NCBI GenBank assembly: GCA_028287465.1
Contig: JAQBPO010000050.1
Coordinates: forward strand, 118,743 to 182,742
Direction of reading: 5' to 3'
Source of the DNA: Fibrobacterota bacterium
Lineage (GTDB): Bacteria; Fibrobacterota; Fibrobacteria; UBA11236
DNA: 64,000 bases
Positions 41,327 through 49,708 of the stretch are shown here, one piece after another. A program made the translations under genes and the position numbers. How positions within the stretch are numbered: position 1 is the stretch's first letter; each line of letters starts with the position of its first letter. The notes beneath the pieces are model-generated. The model saw only the letters and a list, made by a program, of their open reading frames with translations. It did not search any database and was not told where the DNA came from.

Positions 41327-44136
41327 GGATTATCCGGCGTATTCCGGGCACCTGCCCGGAGGACCTTCACCAACTCCATCACCAGTAAGGGAATGGAACC
41401 CAGGGCCAGGAAGGCCAGGCCTTCCGCCCAGTCCAAGGGCGCGGTCTTGAGCAGACTCCGGAGCAGGGGATGGTAGTGGAGCAGGATCTGGGCGAGGATG
41501 GATATCCCCACCACGGCGAAGAGCCTGGGGTTGCCCGACGGGCTGAGTTTCCAGATCGGCTTGCCTTCGCTGCGGGCCCCCAGGGAGCGCAGGAGTTCCG
41601 CGAATACGAGGGTGGAAAAGGCCAGGGAGCGGGCCGTGGCCAAGTCGTGGCGGCGGAGGCCCCATAGGAATGCCCCCAGGGAAACCCCCGCCGTCAGCAA
41701 TCCCGTCATCAGCAAGGTATTGCGGAAGCCTCGATCGGAAAGGATCTCGGTCTGATCCCTGGGCCTCAGCTTCATCACGTCCGGATCGATCCGCTCCGAT
41801 GCCAGGCAGAGCGCCGGCAATCCGTCCGTCACCAGGTTGATCCACAGCAGGTGGATGGGAAGGAGCGGTGAAGGAAGGCCGGCGATGATGGCGACCATCA
41901 TGAGCAGGAGCTCGCCGCAGTTCCCGGCGAGCAGGAACTGCAGGGTATTGCGGATGTTCTGGTAGATGCCGCGGCCCTCTTCCACCGCCGCCACGATGGA
42001 CGCGAAATTATCGTCGGTGACGATCATGTCGGAAGCCTGTTTGGTCACCTCGGTGCCGCTGCGGCCCATGGCCACGCCGATATGCGCGCCCTTCAGGGCG
42101 GGGGCGTCGTTGACGCCGTCCCCGGTCATGGCCACCACCGCTCCCAGGGATTTCCAGGCGCGCACCACGCGGAGCTTGTGCTCCGCCGTGACCCGGGCGT
42201 AGATGGACGTACTGGGGACCCTGTCCGCCAGGGCGGCATCATCCAGGGCATCCAGGGCGGAACCCGTAAGCACCCCGTCCCCGGCTTGCGCGATCCCGAG
42301 CTCTTTGGCGATGGCCAGGGCGGTATCGGGATGATCGCCCGTGATCATCACCACCCGGATCCCGGCCAGGCGGCATTTGGCCACGGCTTCCCCGGCTTCG
42401 GGGCGGGGCGGATCGTACATGCCCGCCATTCCGATGAAGGTGAGATCGCGCTCGACCTCTTCAACCTGGGGTTTGCCTCCCACCTCCGGCGCGCCCCCAT
42501 GACCGTATTCGCGGGCGGCGGAGCCGATGACGCGCAGGCCGCGCGCGGCCATGGCGGCATTGGCCGCGAGGATGGACCGGCGCGCCCCGGCGTCCATCGG
42601 ATCCGTACCCTGCGCCGTCCGCACCCGCGTGCACAGGTCCAGCAGCATGTCGGGCGCCCCGTTCACGAGGATCCGCATGGAGTCCCCGGAATCCCCGGGC
42701 GCTTTGCGGATGGCGCTGGCCCGCTTGCGTTCCGAATCGAACGGGTACGCGAATACCCTGCTTTCGGGAGCGGAATCCCCCGCCTTCAGGCCCACCTTGC
42801 CGCCCGCGGCGAGCATCGCGCCTTCGGTGGGATCGCCCGCCACCTTCCAGGCGCCCCCGTCCTGATGGTCCTGGTACAGGCTCGCCGTGACCGTGCCGCT
42901 CAAAACCAGGGCGAGGTCGCGCAAGCGTGCGGCCTGGCCCGCGTCCGGTTCGCGTCCGTCGATGCGCACGGCGCCGGCAGGTTCCAGGCCGGTTCCTTCC
43001 ACCTGGAAGGACTCCCCGGCCACGAAGAGTTCCCGCACGGTCATGCTCCCGGCCGTGAGGGTGCCCGTCTTGTCCGTGCAGATCACCGTGGCGGATCCCA
43101 GGGTTTCCACGGAAGGCAGGCGGCGGACCAGGGCATGGCGCCGGGCCATGCGCTGGACGCCCAAGGCCAGGGCCACCGTGACCACGGCGGGAAGGCCTTC
43201 GGGAGCGGCCGCCACCGCAAGGCTCACCGCGGTCAGGAAGAGCTCGAAGGGCTCGCGGCCGCGGAGCATCCCCAACAGGAAGAGCGCCGCCACCAGGCCC
43301 AGGCAGACCCAGACCAGGGTGCGGCCCAAGGCGTCCATGCGCTTCTGCAAAGGCGTGGCCTCGTCCTGCGAAGCCGATTCGATCAAGGTCGCTATCCCGC
43401 CGATCTCGGTGGCGAGCCCGGTGGCCACCACCAGGGCGACCGCGGCTCCCGAGGCGACGCTGGTTCCCATATAGACCATGTTGAGGCGATCGCCGAGCGG
43501 GAGGCGCCCGTCGCCGGAGGGGATGGCATCCGGGATCTTGGCCACCGCTTCCGGTTCCCCCGTGAGGGCGGACTCGATGTTCTTCAGGCCCGAGACCTCC
43601 AGCAACCGCGCATCGGCGGGAACGAGGTCGCCGGATTCGAGCTCGATGATATCGCCGCGCACCAGGTTCGCCGCGGGAAGATTGATGAGCTTGCCGCCGC
43701 GGCGCGCCTTGGCGGAAGGGGCGGTCATCTTCCTCAGGGCCGCGATGGACTGCTCCGCATTGTATTCCTGGAAGAAACCGATCACGCCGTTCAGGATCAC
43801 TATGGTCAGGATGGCGGCCGCGTCCACCATTTCGCCCATGGCTCCGGATACCAGGCCGGCGATGAGGAGCACCCAGATGACCAGGCTCCGGAACTGGCCC
43901 AGGAAGAGTTTCCAAGGAGCGGTCCCCGACTTTTCCGGGAGGCTGTTGGGGCCGTCCGCTTCCAACCTGCGCGCCGCCTCGATCTCCGAAAGGCCGTTCC
44001 CGAGGGAGGTCCCGTTCTCGGCCAGCACATCCGCGCCGGATCGGGCATGCCAGTCCTTGGACCCTCCGACTTCCGTTTTCCCCTGAGCCTTGTTGCGTAC
44101 CGGTTCCATGATGCGGATTTTCATATAGCCATGCAT
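41323..44136 (-). CDS. P2-type cation-transporting ATPase (Ca2+-ATPase-like)
   Basis: The 937-residue membrane pump has the full P2A architecture. A Cation_ATPase_N domain covers about residues 25-100, followed by the actuator with LTGEPEAVAK, helix 4 with VAAAPEGLPAVVTVALALG (the PEGL cation site), CTDKTGTLTAG with the phosphorylated Asp, TGDGVNDAPALKGAHIGVAMG, and a C-terminal helix bundle. The PEGL and DGVNDAPAL blocks match SERCA/PMR1-like calcium pumps. It lies upstream of, and overlaps, the LOG gene, and is divergent from a RIC-like gene with an enhancer-type element in the 135-bp gap. ATGs at 44136, 44124 and 44109 are all possible. Confidence 0.9.
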   Translation of the reverse strand: MHGYMKIRIMEPVRNKAQGKTEVGGSKDWHARSGADVLAENGTSLGNGLSEIEAARRLEADGPNSLPEKSGTAPWKLFLGQFRSLVIWVLLIAGLVSGAMGEMVDAAAILTIVILNGVIGFFQEYNAEQSIAALRKMTAPSAKARRGGKLINLPAANLVRGDIIELESGDLVPADARLLEVSGLKNIESALTGEPEAVAKIPDAIPSGDGRLPLGDRLNMVYMGTSVASGAAVALVVATGLATEIGGIATLIESASQDEATPLQKRMDALGRTLVWVCLGLVAALFLLGMLRGREPFELFLTAVSLAVAAAPEGLPAVVTVALALGVQRMARRHALVRRLPSVETLGSATVICTDKTGTLTAGSMTVRELFVAGESFQVEGTGLEPAGAVRIDGREPDAGQAARLRDLALVLSGTVTASLYQDHQDGGAWKVAGDPTEGAMLAAGGKVGLKAGDSAPESRVFAYPFDSERKRASAIRKAPGDSGDSMRILVNGAPDMLLDLCTRVRTAQGTDPMDAGARRSILAANAAMAARGLRVIGSAAREYGHGGAPEVGGKPQVEEVERDLTFIGMAGMYDPPRPEAGEAVAKCRLAGIRVVMITGDHPDTALAIAKELGIAQAGDGVLTGSALDALDDAALADRVPSTSIYARVTAEHKLRVVRAWKSLGAVVAMTGDGVNDAPALKGAHIGVAMGRSGTEVTKQASDMIVTDDNFASIVAAVEEGRGIYQNIRNTLQFLLAGNCGELLLMMVAIIAGLPSPLLPIHLLWINLVTDGLPALCLASERIDPDVMKLRPRDQTEILSDRGFRNTLLMTGLLTAGVSLGAFLWGLRRHDLATARSLAFSTLVFAELLRSLGARSEGKPIWKLSPSGNPRLFAVVGISILAQILLHYHPLLRSLLKTAPLDWAEGLAFLALGSIPLLVMELVKVLRAGARNTPDNP

Positions 44137-44174
44137 CCGGCTATCATCAAGAAAGCCGGTCCCGGAGCGGAAAA

Positions 44175-44192
44175 TGACAAATTGGCATTGGC
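44175..44192 (+). promoter_or_regulatory. Enhancer-type element between Ca-ATPase and RIC-like genes
   Basis: TGACAAATTGGCATTGGC differs by only one base from the 18-mer at 39905-39922. No consensus GG-N10-GC promoter was found at the usual distance on either strand. Confidence 0.5.
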
Positions 44193-44271
44193 TTGGGACC
44201 CGAAAGGTTTGGCTGGGAATTCACCCGTTAACCTAATTTACCTGTATGAATCCACCACCGAGGATCGACCC

Positions 44272-45036
44272 ATGAACTTCACGCCCGCCGACCCGATCCG
44301 GAAAATCCTGCGTTTGCGTCCTTTGGCCGTGGAAATCCTGGAAAAGGAATTCGGCCATGCATGCTGGTTGAATCCGGACGATACCCTGTCCGCCGTCAGC
44401 GAGTCCCACGGCAAGGAGGCGTCCCGTCTCGCGGGCCGGCTTTCGGCCCTGTCGCCGCTGCCTCCGGGCACCGATTGGAGCGGGAAACCCGTCTGTTACC
44501 TGATCGATCATTTGACCCGGAACCACCGGGACTTCCGCGAATCGGATATCCCCCTCATCGAAGGCATGCTGGTCACGGAAGGGTTGCCGGTCTATCCGGA
44601 CCGGTACGCGGTCAAGTTGATCGTCCAGGAATTCAACTACTTCCGGGAGGATTTCCTAAGGCATATCGAAGAGGAGGAGACCTTCCTGTACCCCAAGATC
44701 ATGCGCAATGAGGCCTGCTTTCGGCACAAGGAGCTGAAGCCCGAGGCCCATAAGGGTTCGGTGAACCTTTACCTCAATCTCGAGACCCACAAACCGGAGA
44801 TCGAGCTCAAGCGCATGCTCACGTCCCTCCAGGAGAAGCTGCGCAACCAGGTCCTCCATCAACCCGCCGCCGAAATCACCGCAAAGACCCTGTCCGCCCT
44901 GGAATCGTTCGCCGACCGGCTGTTCGCGCATGCGGACCTCGAAACGGACGTCCTTTTCCCGATGGCGGCGGTGCTGGAGAAGGAATTGTACGAAAGCGTG
45001 ATCCCGGGATTCTCCCGGCTCATAGGGGATAACTGA
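44272..45036 (+). CDS. Hemerythrin/RIC-like protein 2 with degenerate DUF542 domain
   Basis: The 254-residue product starts with a DUF542/ScdA_N-like helical domain (about 1-70; PIRKILRLRPLAVEILEKEFG), but the CCGG cysteine site of true RIC proteins is replaced by HACWLNPDDTL. A hemerythrin-like domain follows: LIDHLTRNHRDFRE, RHIEEEETFLYPKIM and FAHADLETDVLFPMA. After YPKIM it carries RNEACFRHKELKPEAHKGSV, the block shared with the other paralogs. A di-iron stress-repair or NO/O2-sensing role is inferred. It is divergent from the calcium-type ATPase and followed by the MgtA-like ATPase in the same direction. Confidence 0.82.
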   Translation: MNFTPADPIRKILRLRPLAVEILEKEFGHACWLNPDDTLSAVSESHGKEASRLAGRLSALSPLPPGTDWSGKPVCYLIDHLTRNHRDFRESDIPLIEGMLVTEGLPVYPDRYAVKLIVQEFNYFREDFLRHIEEEETFLYPKIMRNEACFRHKELKPEAHKGSVNLYLNLETHKPEIELKRMLTSLQEKLRNQVLHQPAAEITAKTLSALESFADRLFAHADLETDVLFPMAAVLEKELYESVIPGFSRLIGDN

Positions 45037-45109
45037 CCCGGTCATGGTGACGGGCCCCTCCGGCCGCTCCGGCTTCCCGCCGGAATAAATCGCCATTCGG
45101 ACCCTCTTG

Positions 45110-45126
45110 TTGGCATCGATATTGCA
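45110..45126 (+). promoter_or_regulatory. Sigma54 promoter of the Mg2+-type ATPase gene
   Basis: TTGGCATCGATATTGCA has GG (45112-45113) and GC (45124-45125) ten bases apart. Predicted start near 45137. I saw no clear enhancer element 100 bp upstream, unlike the others. Confidence 0.7.
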
Positions 45127-45172
45127 ATCGATGATGCGAATGCCATTATTCCATGGCATACCGGAGGGGACC

Positions 45173-45190
45173 ATGGGCGCACGAACATGA
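45173..45190 (+). CDS. Possible five-codon leader (MGART) before the Mg2+-type ATPase
   Basis: A strong GGAGGGG site directly precedes ATG GGC GCA CGA ACA TGA. The stop overlaps the ATPase start codon (ATGA, 45187-45190). The ATPase ATG has no good site of its own, so translation may be coupled through this mini-frame. Confidence 0.4.
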   Translation: MGART

Positions 45191-47700
45191 ATGATGAACC
45201 GTTTTGGGGCAGGACCCCGGAAGCCTTGCTGCGGGACCTGGGGTCCGGCGTCAACGGCCTGGACGCGGCGGAAGCGGCCAAGCGCCTGGAGCAGGGGAAG
45301 GCGAACCGCCTCCATGCCAGGGAAACCGCGACCACCTTCGGACTGCTGGCCGCTCAATTCAAGAATCCGATCACCATGCTCATGACGGCGGCCGCCGTCC
45401 TATCGATCATCCTGGGCGAGAATACGGAAGGCGCGCTCATCCTGATCATCCTGGGGTTGAGCGGTTTCCTGGGATTCTGGCAGGAACGCCGGGCCGCCCA
45501 TACCATCCGCAGCCTCCTCGACCTGCTGAAGGTGAAGGCCCGGGTGGTCCGGAATGGAAAGGAGTCGGAGATCGCCTTGGACGAGGCGGTTCCCGGCGAC
45601 GTGGCCATCCTGGAGGCCGGCTCTTCGGTTCCCGGCGATGCCTTGATCCTGGAATCAAGGGATCTGTTCGTCGATGAATCGCCCTTGACGGGGGAGTCCT
45701 TTCCGGTGGAAAAGCGCGCCGGCCCCGTTGCCGCGGACGCCGGGCCCCATGAGCGGACCAATAGCGTGTTCCTGGGCACCCATGTCGCCAGCGGCATGGC
45801 CAGGGTGCTGATCGCGGCCGTCGGAACGGGCACGGAGTTCGGGAAGATATCCCGGGTGCTGACCCTGCGCCCCGCGGAGACTTCGTTCGAACACGGTACG
45901 AAACATTTCGGGTACCTGTTGCTCGAGGTCGCGCTCGTCCTTTCCCTGGTGATCTTCTCCGTGAACGTGGCGCTCGACCGGCCCGTCCTGCAATCCCTGC
46001 TGTTCACCCTGGCCCTCACGGTGGGACTGACGCCGCAATTGCTCCCCGCCATCCAGGGGCTGACCATGGCCCGCGGGGCCGGGCGCATGGCGAAAAAAGG
46101 GGTGATCGTCCGGCGCCTCTCGTCCATCGAGGATTTCGGGGCCATGACCGTATTGTGCACGGACAAGACCGGCACCCTGACCATGGGCATGGCCGGACTG
46201 AAGTCGGCGTTGGACCCCTGGGGAAAGGAGAACGAAAGGATCCGCCTGTACGCGTACCTGAATTCATCCCTGCAATCGGGCTATTCCAATCCCATCGACG
46301 AGGTGCTCAAAGGCCTGCCGCATGCCGGGGCCGAAAGGTACCGGAAAACCGACGAGGTGCCTTATGACTTCGCGCGTCGACGGCTCAGCGTGGCGGTGGC
46401 CGGGCCGGAGGGTCCGCTCCTCATCACCAAAGGGGCCTTGGACGGGATCCTGGGGATTAGCGTATCCGTTTCGGGAGCCGATGGCAGGATCCAACCCATG
46501 GCCGGGTTGCGGACCGCTATCGAGGCGCAGGCCGAAGCCCTCGGCGCCGAAGGCTGCAGGTGCCTAGGGGTCGGTTACCGGAGCCTTGCCGAGGGCGAAC
46601 CCGTGCGGCATGAAACCGAAAGGGAAATGGTGTTCCTGGGGTTGCTGGTATTCGTCGATCCCATCAAGCCGGACGCCGTTGCGAGCCTGGCCCTGCTCCG
46701 CGATTTGGGCGTGGGGGTGAAAATGATCACCGGCGACAACCGTTTCGTGGCGGCCAGGATCGCTTCCCAGGCCGGCCTGCGATCCGATCGGGTCCTGACC
46801 GGCGGGGAAATGCGGACGCTCAATTCCCAGGCCCTGGCCCGCCGCGCGCCGTTGGTGGACGTTTACGCGGAAATGGATCCGGGGCAGAAGGAACGGGTCA
46901 TCATCGCCTTGCGCAAGGCGGGGGAAACCGTCGGATACCTCGGCGACGGGATCAACGACGCCTCGGCGCTCCACGCCGCCGACGTGGGCATCTCGGTGGA
47001 GTCGGCCGTCGACGTGACCAAACAGGCCGCGGACATCGTACTCATGCGCAAGGATCTGGGGGTGCTGGCCGATGGCGTCGTCGAGGGCCGGCGGGCCTTC
47101 GCCAATACCCTCAAGTACGTGTTCATCACCACCAGCGCCAATTTCGGGAACATGTTCTCCATGGCCGGGGCCTCCCTGTTCGCCACCTTCCTGCCCATGC
47201 TTCCCAGGCAGGTGCTTTTCCTCAACCTCCTCACCGACCTGCCGGCCATGGCCATCGCTTCCGACGACCTGGATCCGGAACAGGTGCGCCTTCCCAGACG
47301 GTGGAACAACAGGGAAATCCGGCATTTCATGATCGTGTTCGGCCTGATCAGCTCCTGCTACGATTTCCTGACTTTCGGGACCCTGCTGGCGATGAAAGTG
47401 CCGCCCGCGCAATTCCGCACCGCCTGGTTCCTGGAGTCGGTCCTCTCGGAACTGATGATCCTTCTCATCATCCGCACCCAGCGATGGTCCTTCAAAAGCA
47501 AGGTGGGCAAGGGGATGCTCCGGCTTTGCGTCGGGGTGGCCGCGGTAACCTTGGCGATACCCTACCTGCCGCATACCGGATTATTGGGATTCACGGCCTT
47601 GCCGGCCAAGGTGCTTTTGACCATCGCGGGAATCCTGATGGCCTATGGACTGACTTCCGAATTGGCCAAGCGGCCTTTCTACCGGAAAGCCAGGATTTGA
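45187..47700 (+). CDS. mgtA: P3B-type magnesium-transporting ATPase (MgtA-like)
   Basis: The 837-residue pump matches the P3B branch: LKVKARVVRNGKESEIALDEAVPGD, SPLTGESFPVEK, helix 4 with LTVGLTPQLLPAIQGLTMARGA, KKGVIVRRLSSIEDFGAMTVLCTDKTGTLTMG, and GYLGDGINDASALHAADVGISV. MgtA imports Mg2+ driven by ATP; the usual helix-4 block is VGLTPEMLP, here TPQLLP. The first 25 residues are shorter than in enteric MgtA. It carries its own sigma54 promoter and a possible leader, and lies 150 bp after the RIC-like gene. Why an Mg2+ pump belongs to this regulon is unknown; Mg-ATP balance under energy stress is one option. Confidence 0.9.
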   Translation: MNDEPFWGRTPEALLRDLGSGVNGLDAAEAAKRLEQGKANRLHARETATTFGLLAAQFKNPITMLMTAAAVLSIILGENTEGALILIILGLSGFLGFWQERRAAHTIRSLLDLLKVKARVVRNGKESEIALDEAVPGDVAILEAGSSVPGDALILESRDLFVDESPLTGESFPVEKRAGPVAADAGPHERTNSVFLGTHVASGMARVLIAAVGTGTEFGKISRVLTLRPAETSFEHGTKHFGYLLLEVALVLSLVIFSVNVALDRPVLQSLLFTLALTVGLTPQLLPAIQGLTMARGAGRMAKKGVIVRRLSSIEDFGAMTVLCTDKTGTLTMGMAGLKSALDPWGKENERIRLYAYLNSSLQSGYSNPIDEVLKGLPHAGAERYRKTDEVPYDFARRRLSVAVAGPEGPLLITKGALDGILGISVSVSGADGRIQPMAGLRTAIEAQAEALGAEGCRCLGVGYRSLAEGEPVRHETEREMVFLGLLVFVDPIKPDAVASLALLRDLGVGVKMITGDNRFVAARIASQAGLRSDRVLTGGEMRTLNSQALARRAPLVDVYAEMDPGQKERVIIALRKAGETVGYLGDGINDASALHAADVGISVESAVDVTKQAADIVLMRKDLGVLADGVVEGRRAFANTLKYVFITTSANFGNMFSMAGASLFATFLPMLPRQVLFLNLLTDLPAMAIASDDLDPEQVRLPRRWNNREIRHFMIVFGLISSCYDFLTFGTLLAMKVPPAQFRTAWFLESVLSELMILLIIRTQRWSFKSKVGKGMLRLCVGVAAVTLAIPYLPHTGLLGFTALPAKVLLTIAGILMAYGLTSELAKRPFYRKARI

Positions 47701-47711
47701 GGCGCCGGGAA

Positions 47712-48149
47712 TCAGGCCAGGGCCAGGACCCTGGCCGATGGCAGAGGAGAGCGTACGCGAGGTATGGCCAGGTCGACGGCCCGTAAGAGGCCCTGCAGGG
47801 AGAAAGGCTTGGGAAGGAAGTCCCAAATCGGGCCCCTCCCGTTTTTTCCGTGGATCGATTCCGGCAGATAGGTGCCCGAAGTGATGAGGATGCGGGTTTC
47901 CGGCCGCAGGAGGTTGAAACAGGAGGCGAGCTCGATTCCGTTCAAGGACTTGCCCATTTCCACATCGGTAAACAGCAGGTCGATCGTTCCGGGGTATTCG
48001 TTGCATACCAGGAGGGCCTCGACGGCGTTCCCGGCCGTCAGGACCCGGTAGCCCGCCGATTCCAGCGCGCATTTGGCGAAGGTCCTGAGGACGCGCTCAT
48101 CGTCCACGACCAATACGCATGAATCCCAGGACCGATTTGACTGATCCAT
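47712..48149 (-). CDS. Receiver-only response regulator
   Basis: The 145-residue product is a single CheY-like receiver domain: VLVVDDERVLRTFAKCAL (acidic pair), LLFTDVEMGKSLNGIEL (phospho-acceptor Asp, near residue 62), ILITSG and FLPKPFS (Lys). There is no output domain, so it acts by protein contact or in a phosphorelay. AAGGAGG precedes the ATG at 48149; the in-frame GTG at 48167 has none. It is convergent with the MgtA-like gene and divergent from the baeRF-like gene, and its upstream region has a near-consensus sigma54 site. Confidence 0.88.
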   Translation of the reverse strand: MDQSNRSWDSCVLVVDDERVLRTFAKCALESAGYRVLTAGNAVEALLVCNEYPGTIDLLFTDVEMGKSLNGIELASCFNLLRPETRILITSGTYLPESIHGKNGRGPIWDFLPKPFSLQGLLRAVDLAIPRVRSPLPSARVLALA

Positions 48150-48184
48150 AAGGACCTCCTTGTACACGTGACGGTATATCCCTA

Positions 48185-48201
48185 ATCAAGAAGCGGGCCA
48201 A
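48185..48201 (-). promoter_or_regulatory. Near-consensus sigma54 promoter of the receiver gene
   Basis: On the minus strand TTGGCCCGCTTCTTGAT has GG at 48199-48198, but the -12 pair reads GA in place of GC. Its distance from the enhancer element (about 97 bp) equals that of the consensus promoters, which supports it. Confidence 0.5.
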
Positions 48202-48295
48202 CCGGACTCACAATGACGGTTCCCGCTTTCCGGGAGGATACCGGACCTTTATTGGGCAAGGAGTTGGGGGAAAAGGAATCCAGGGACGACACTTT

Positions 48296-48308
48296 TGCCT
48301 AATTGGCA
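48296..48308. promoter_or_regulatory. Predicted enhancer site, receiver/baeRF divergent region
   Basis: TGCCTAATTGGCA fits the TGNCA-N3-TGGCA element with one arm mismatch. It lies about 93 bp upstream of the plus promoter and 97 bp upstream of the minus one. Confidence 0.55.
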
Positions 48309-48399
48309 GGGTTCATGCCACTATTTCCGGCCCCAAGACGAAATGCCTAGGGCCTCGACCTTGGGTATCGGTTTTTCCAGGTATACGGTCCTGCACCGA

Positions 48400-48415
48400 T
48401 GGCTCGCGGATTGCT
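48400..48415 (+). promoter_or_regulatory. Sigma54 promoter of the baeRF-like gene
   Basis: TGGCTCGCGGATTGCT has GG at 48401-48402 and GC at 48413-48414, ten bases apart. Predicted start near 48426; the ATG with its AAGGAG site is at 48455. Confidence 0.7.
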
Positions 48416-48454
48416 TTCCAATATCCACGAATGCCAGCCCTCCAAGGAGTTTCC

Positions 48455-49648
48455 ATGATACCGACCAAATCCCCCGTGAACCTGAGAACCCGATTGGAAC
48501 CGAAGGATCTACCCGACTCCGGAAAGGGATGGTGCCTGTCGCTCTATCTGCCTTTCCATAAGAATTTCCGGGAGAGCCTGGAGGACGGCATCCAATTGAA
48601 GGACCTGCATCGCACGGCGCGCCTGGCCTTGGAGGAACGGGGCGTCCCTCCGGAAGACATGCAAGCCTTGCTTGCGCCTGTCCAGGACCTCATGGAGCTG
48701 AAGGATCCCTCCCTTTTCCGCGGGGAGGGGCTGGCCGTATTGGCCACGGTCTCGTCTTCCGTGACCGTACTATTGTCCAAGGCCCCTCCCGCATTGGCGG
48801 AGGTGGACATGCGGTTCCGCCTTGATTACCTCCTGCCGACGCTTTTCCGGATGGATCGGTTCCATCTGCTTTGCCTGAGCCTCAAATCCGTCCACTTGTG
48901 GGACTGCGACGGCATAGACATGCGGGAAGTCCTCCTACCGGACGTGGAAACCAATATCCGGTCGACGCCGCATTTCGAAGAATCCGGTTCCGATTCCTTC
49001 CATGCGAACTCGGGAACCGCCGGACGAAGCGGCTCCAAGGGTCAAGGGTCCTCCTTTTTCGGGCAGGGTTCCGGAGAGAACGATGCCAAGGCCATGAAGA
49101 AGGAGGCCGAGCATTTCTTCCGGACCATCGATGCCGCCGTGCTTCCCTTCCTGAAGGCCGGGCATGTACCGTTGATCCTCGCCGGGGTGGAATACCTGCT
49201 GCCCATCTATCGCGGGATCAATTCCTATTCCGGGCTCTCCCCGCATCAAATCACGGGGAGTCCGGATGCGCCGGGCGCCGCGGCGGACCTGCACGGCAAG
49301 GCCAATGCGATCCTGAGGGACGAGGACGGGGAGGCAAGGCGGCAGGCCTTGGACACCTACCGGGAAAACGTGGCCACAAAGCGCACCTCGGCCGGATACA
49401 CGGACATCGTCCCCACCGCCTGCTTCAAAAACCTGACGCATCTGTTCGTGAAGGAAGGCAGCCTGAAGTGGGGAACCTATGATCACGCCACCGGAAAGAC
49501 GGAAATGACGGCGGGTTACCTGCCAGGCGCCGAGAACCTGGCGAACCTGGCTTGCGCCGGGACCCTGGATGGCCATGGTAAGGTGTATCTGGTTCCCGGA
49601 GAGGAGATGCCCGCCGAGACGGAAATCGCGGGACTCTGCCGCGACTGA
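48455..49648 (+). CDS. baeRF3-like (bacterial archaeo-eukaryotic release factor family) protein
   Basis: The 397-residue protein resembles the baeRF group: an N-terminal beta/alpha region (WCLSLYLPFHKNFRESLEDGIQLKDL), then FRLDYLLPTLFRMDRFHLLCLSLKSVHLWDCDG, as in baeRF3. A middle eRF1-like domain contains FFRTIDAAVLPFL and PLILAGVEYLLPIYR. An L7Ae-like end lies at about 320-397 (LFVKEGSLKWGTYDHATGK). The family is thought to act on stalled or idle ribosomes by analogy with eRF1, but evidence is thin. AAGGAG precedes the ATG at 48455. A sigma54 promoter links it to the stress regulon, consistent with a role when translation slows. Confidence 0.75.
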   Translation: MIPTKSPVNLRTRLEPKDLPDSGKGWCLSLYLPFHKNFRESLEDGIQLKDLHRTARLALEERGVPPEDMQALLAPVQDLMELKDPSLFRGEGLAVLATVSSSVTVLLSKAPPALAEVDMRFRLDYLLPTLFRMDRFHLLCLSLKSVHLWDCDGIDMREVLLPDVETNIRSTPHFEESGSDSFHANSGTAGRSGSKGQGSSFFGQGSGENDAKAMKKEAEHFFRTIDAAVLPFLKAGHVPLILAGVEYLLPIYRGINSYSGLSPHQITGSPDAPGAAADLHGKANAILRDEDGEARRQALDTYRENVATKRTSAGYTDIVPTACFKNLTHLFVKEGSLKWGTYDHATGKTEMTAGYLPGAENLANLACAGTLDGHGKVYLVPGEEMPAETEIAGLCRD

Positions 49649-49660
49649 AGGTCTTTCCGC

Positions 49661-49687
49661 GACGCAGAACCGCACCGGCTCTGCGTC
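49661..49687. terminator. Terminator hairpin between convergent genes
   Basis: GACGCAGA and TCTGCGTC form a perfect 8-bp stem with an 11-base loop between the baeRF-like and aldolase genes. No long T-run is present. Confidence 0.6.
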
Positions 49688-49708
49688 AAACCTTTCCGGG
49701 CCGGGGTT

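Larger units (their letters stand above)
48150..48454. other. 305-bp divergent control region
   Basis: No coding sequence is seen. It holds the enhancer element at 48296-48308 and divergent sigma54-type promoters at 48185-48201 (minus, one mismatch) and 48400-48415 (plus). Confidence 0.7.

Noticed and set aside
42082..44271. Long plus-strand frame opposite the Ca-type ATPase that runs in frame into RIC-like protein 2
   Set aside because: The first 730 codons are antisense to the ATPase. Family similarity begins at the ATG at 44272, so I start the gene there.
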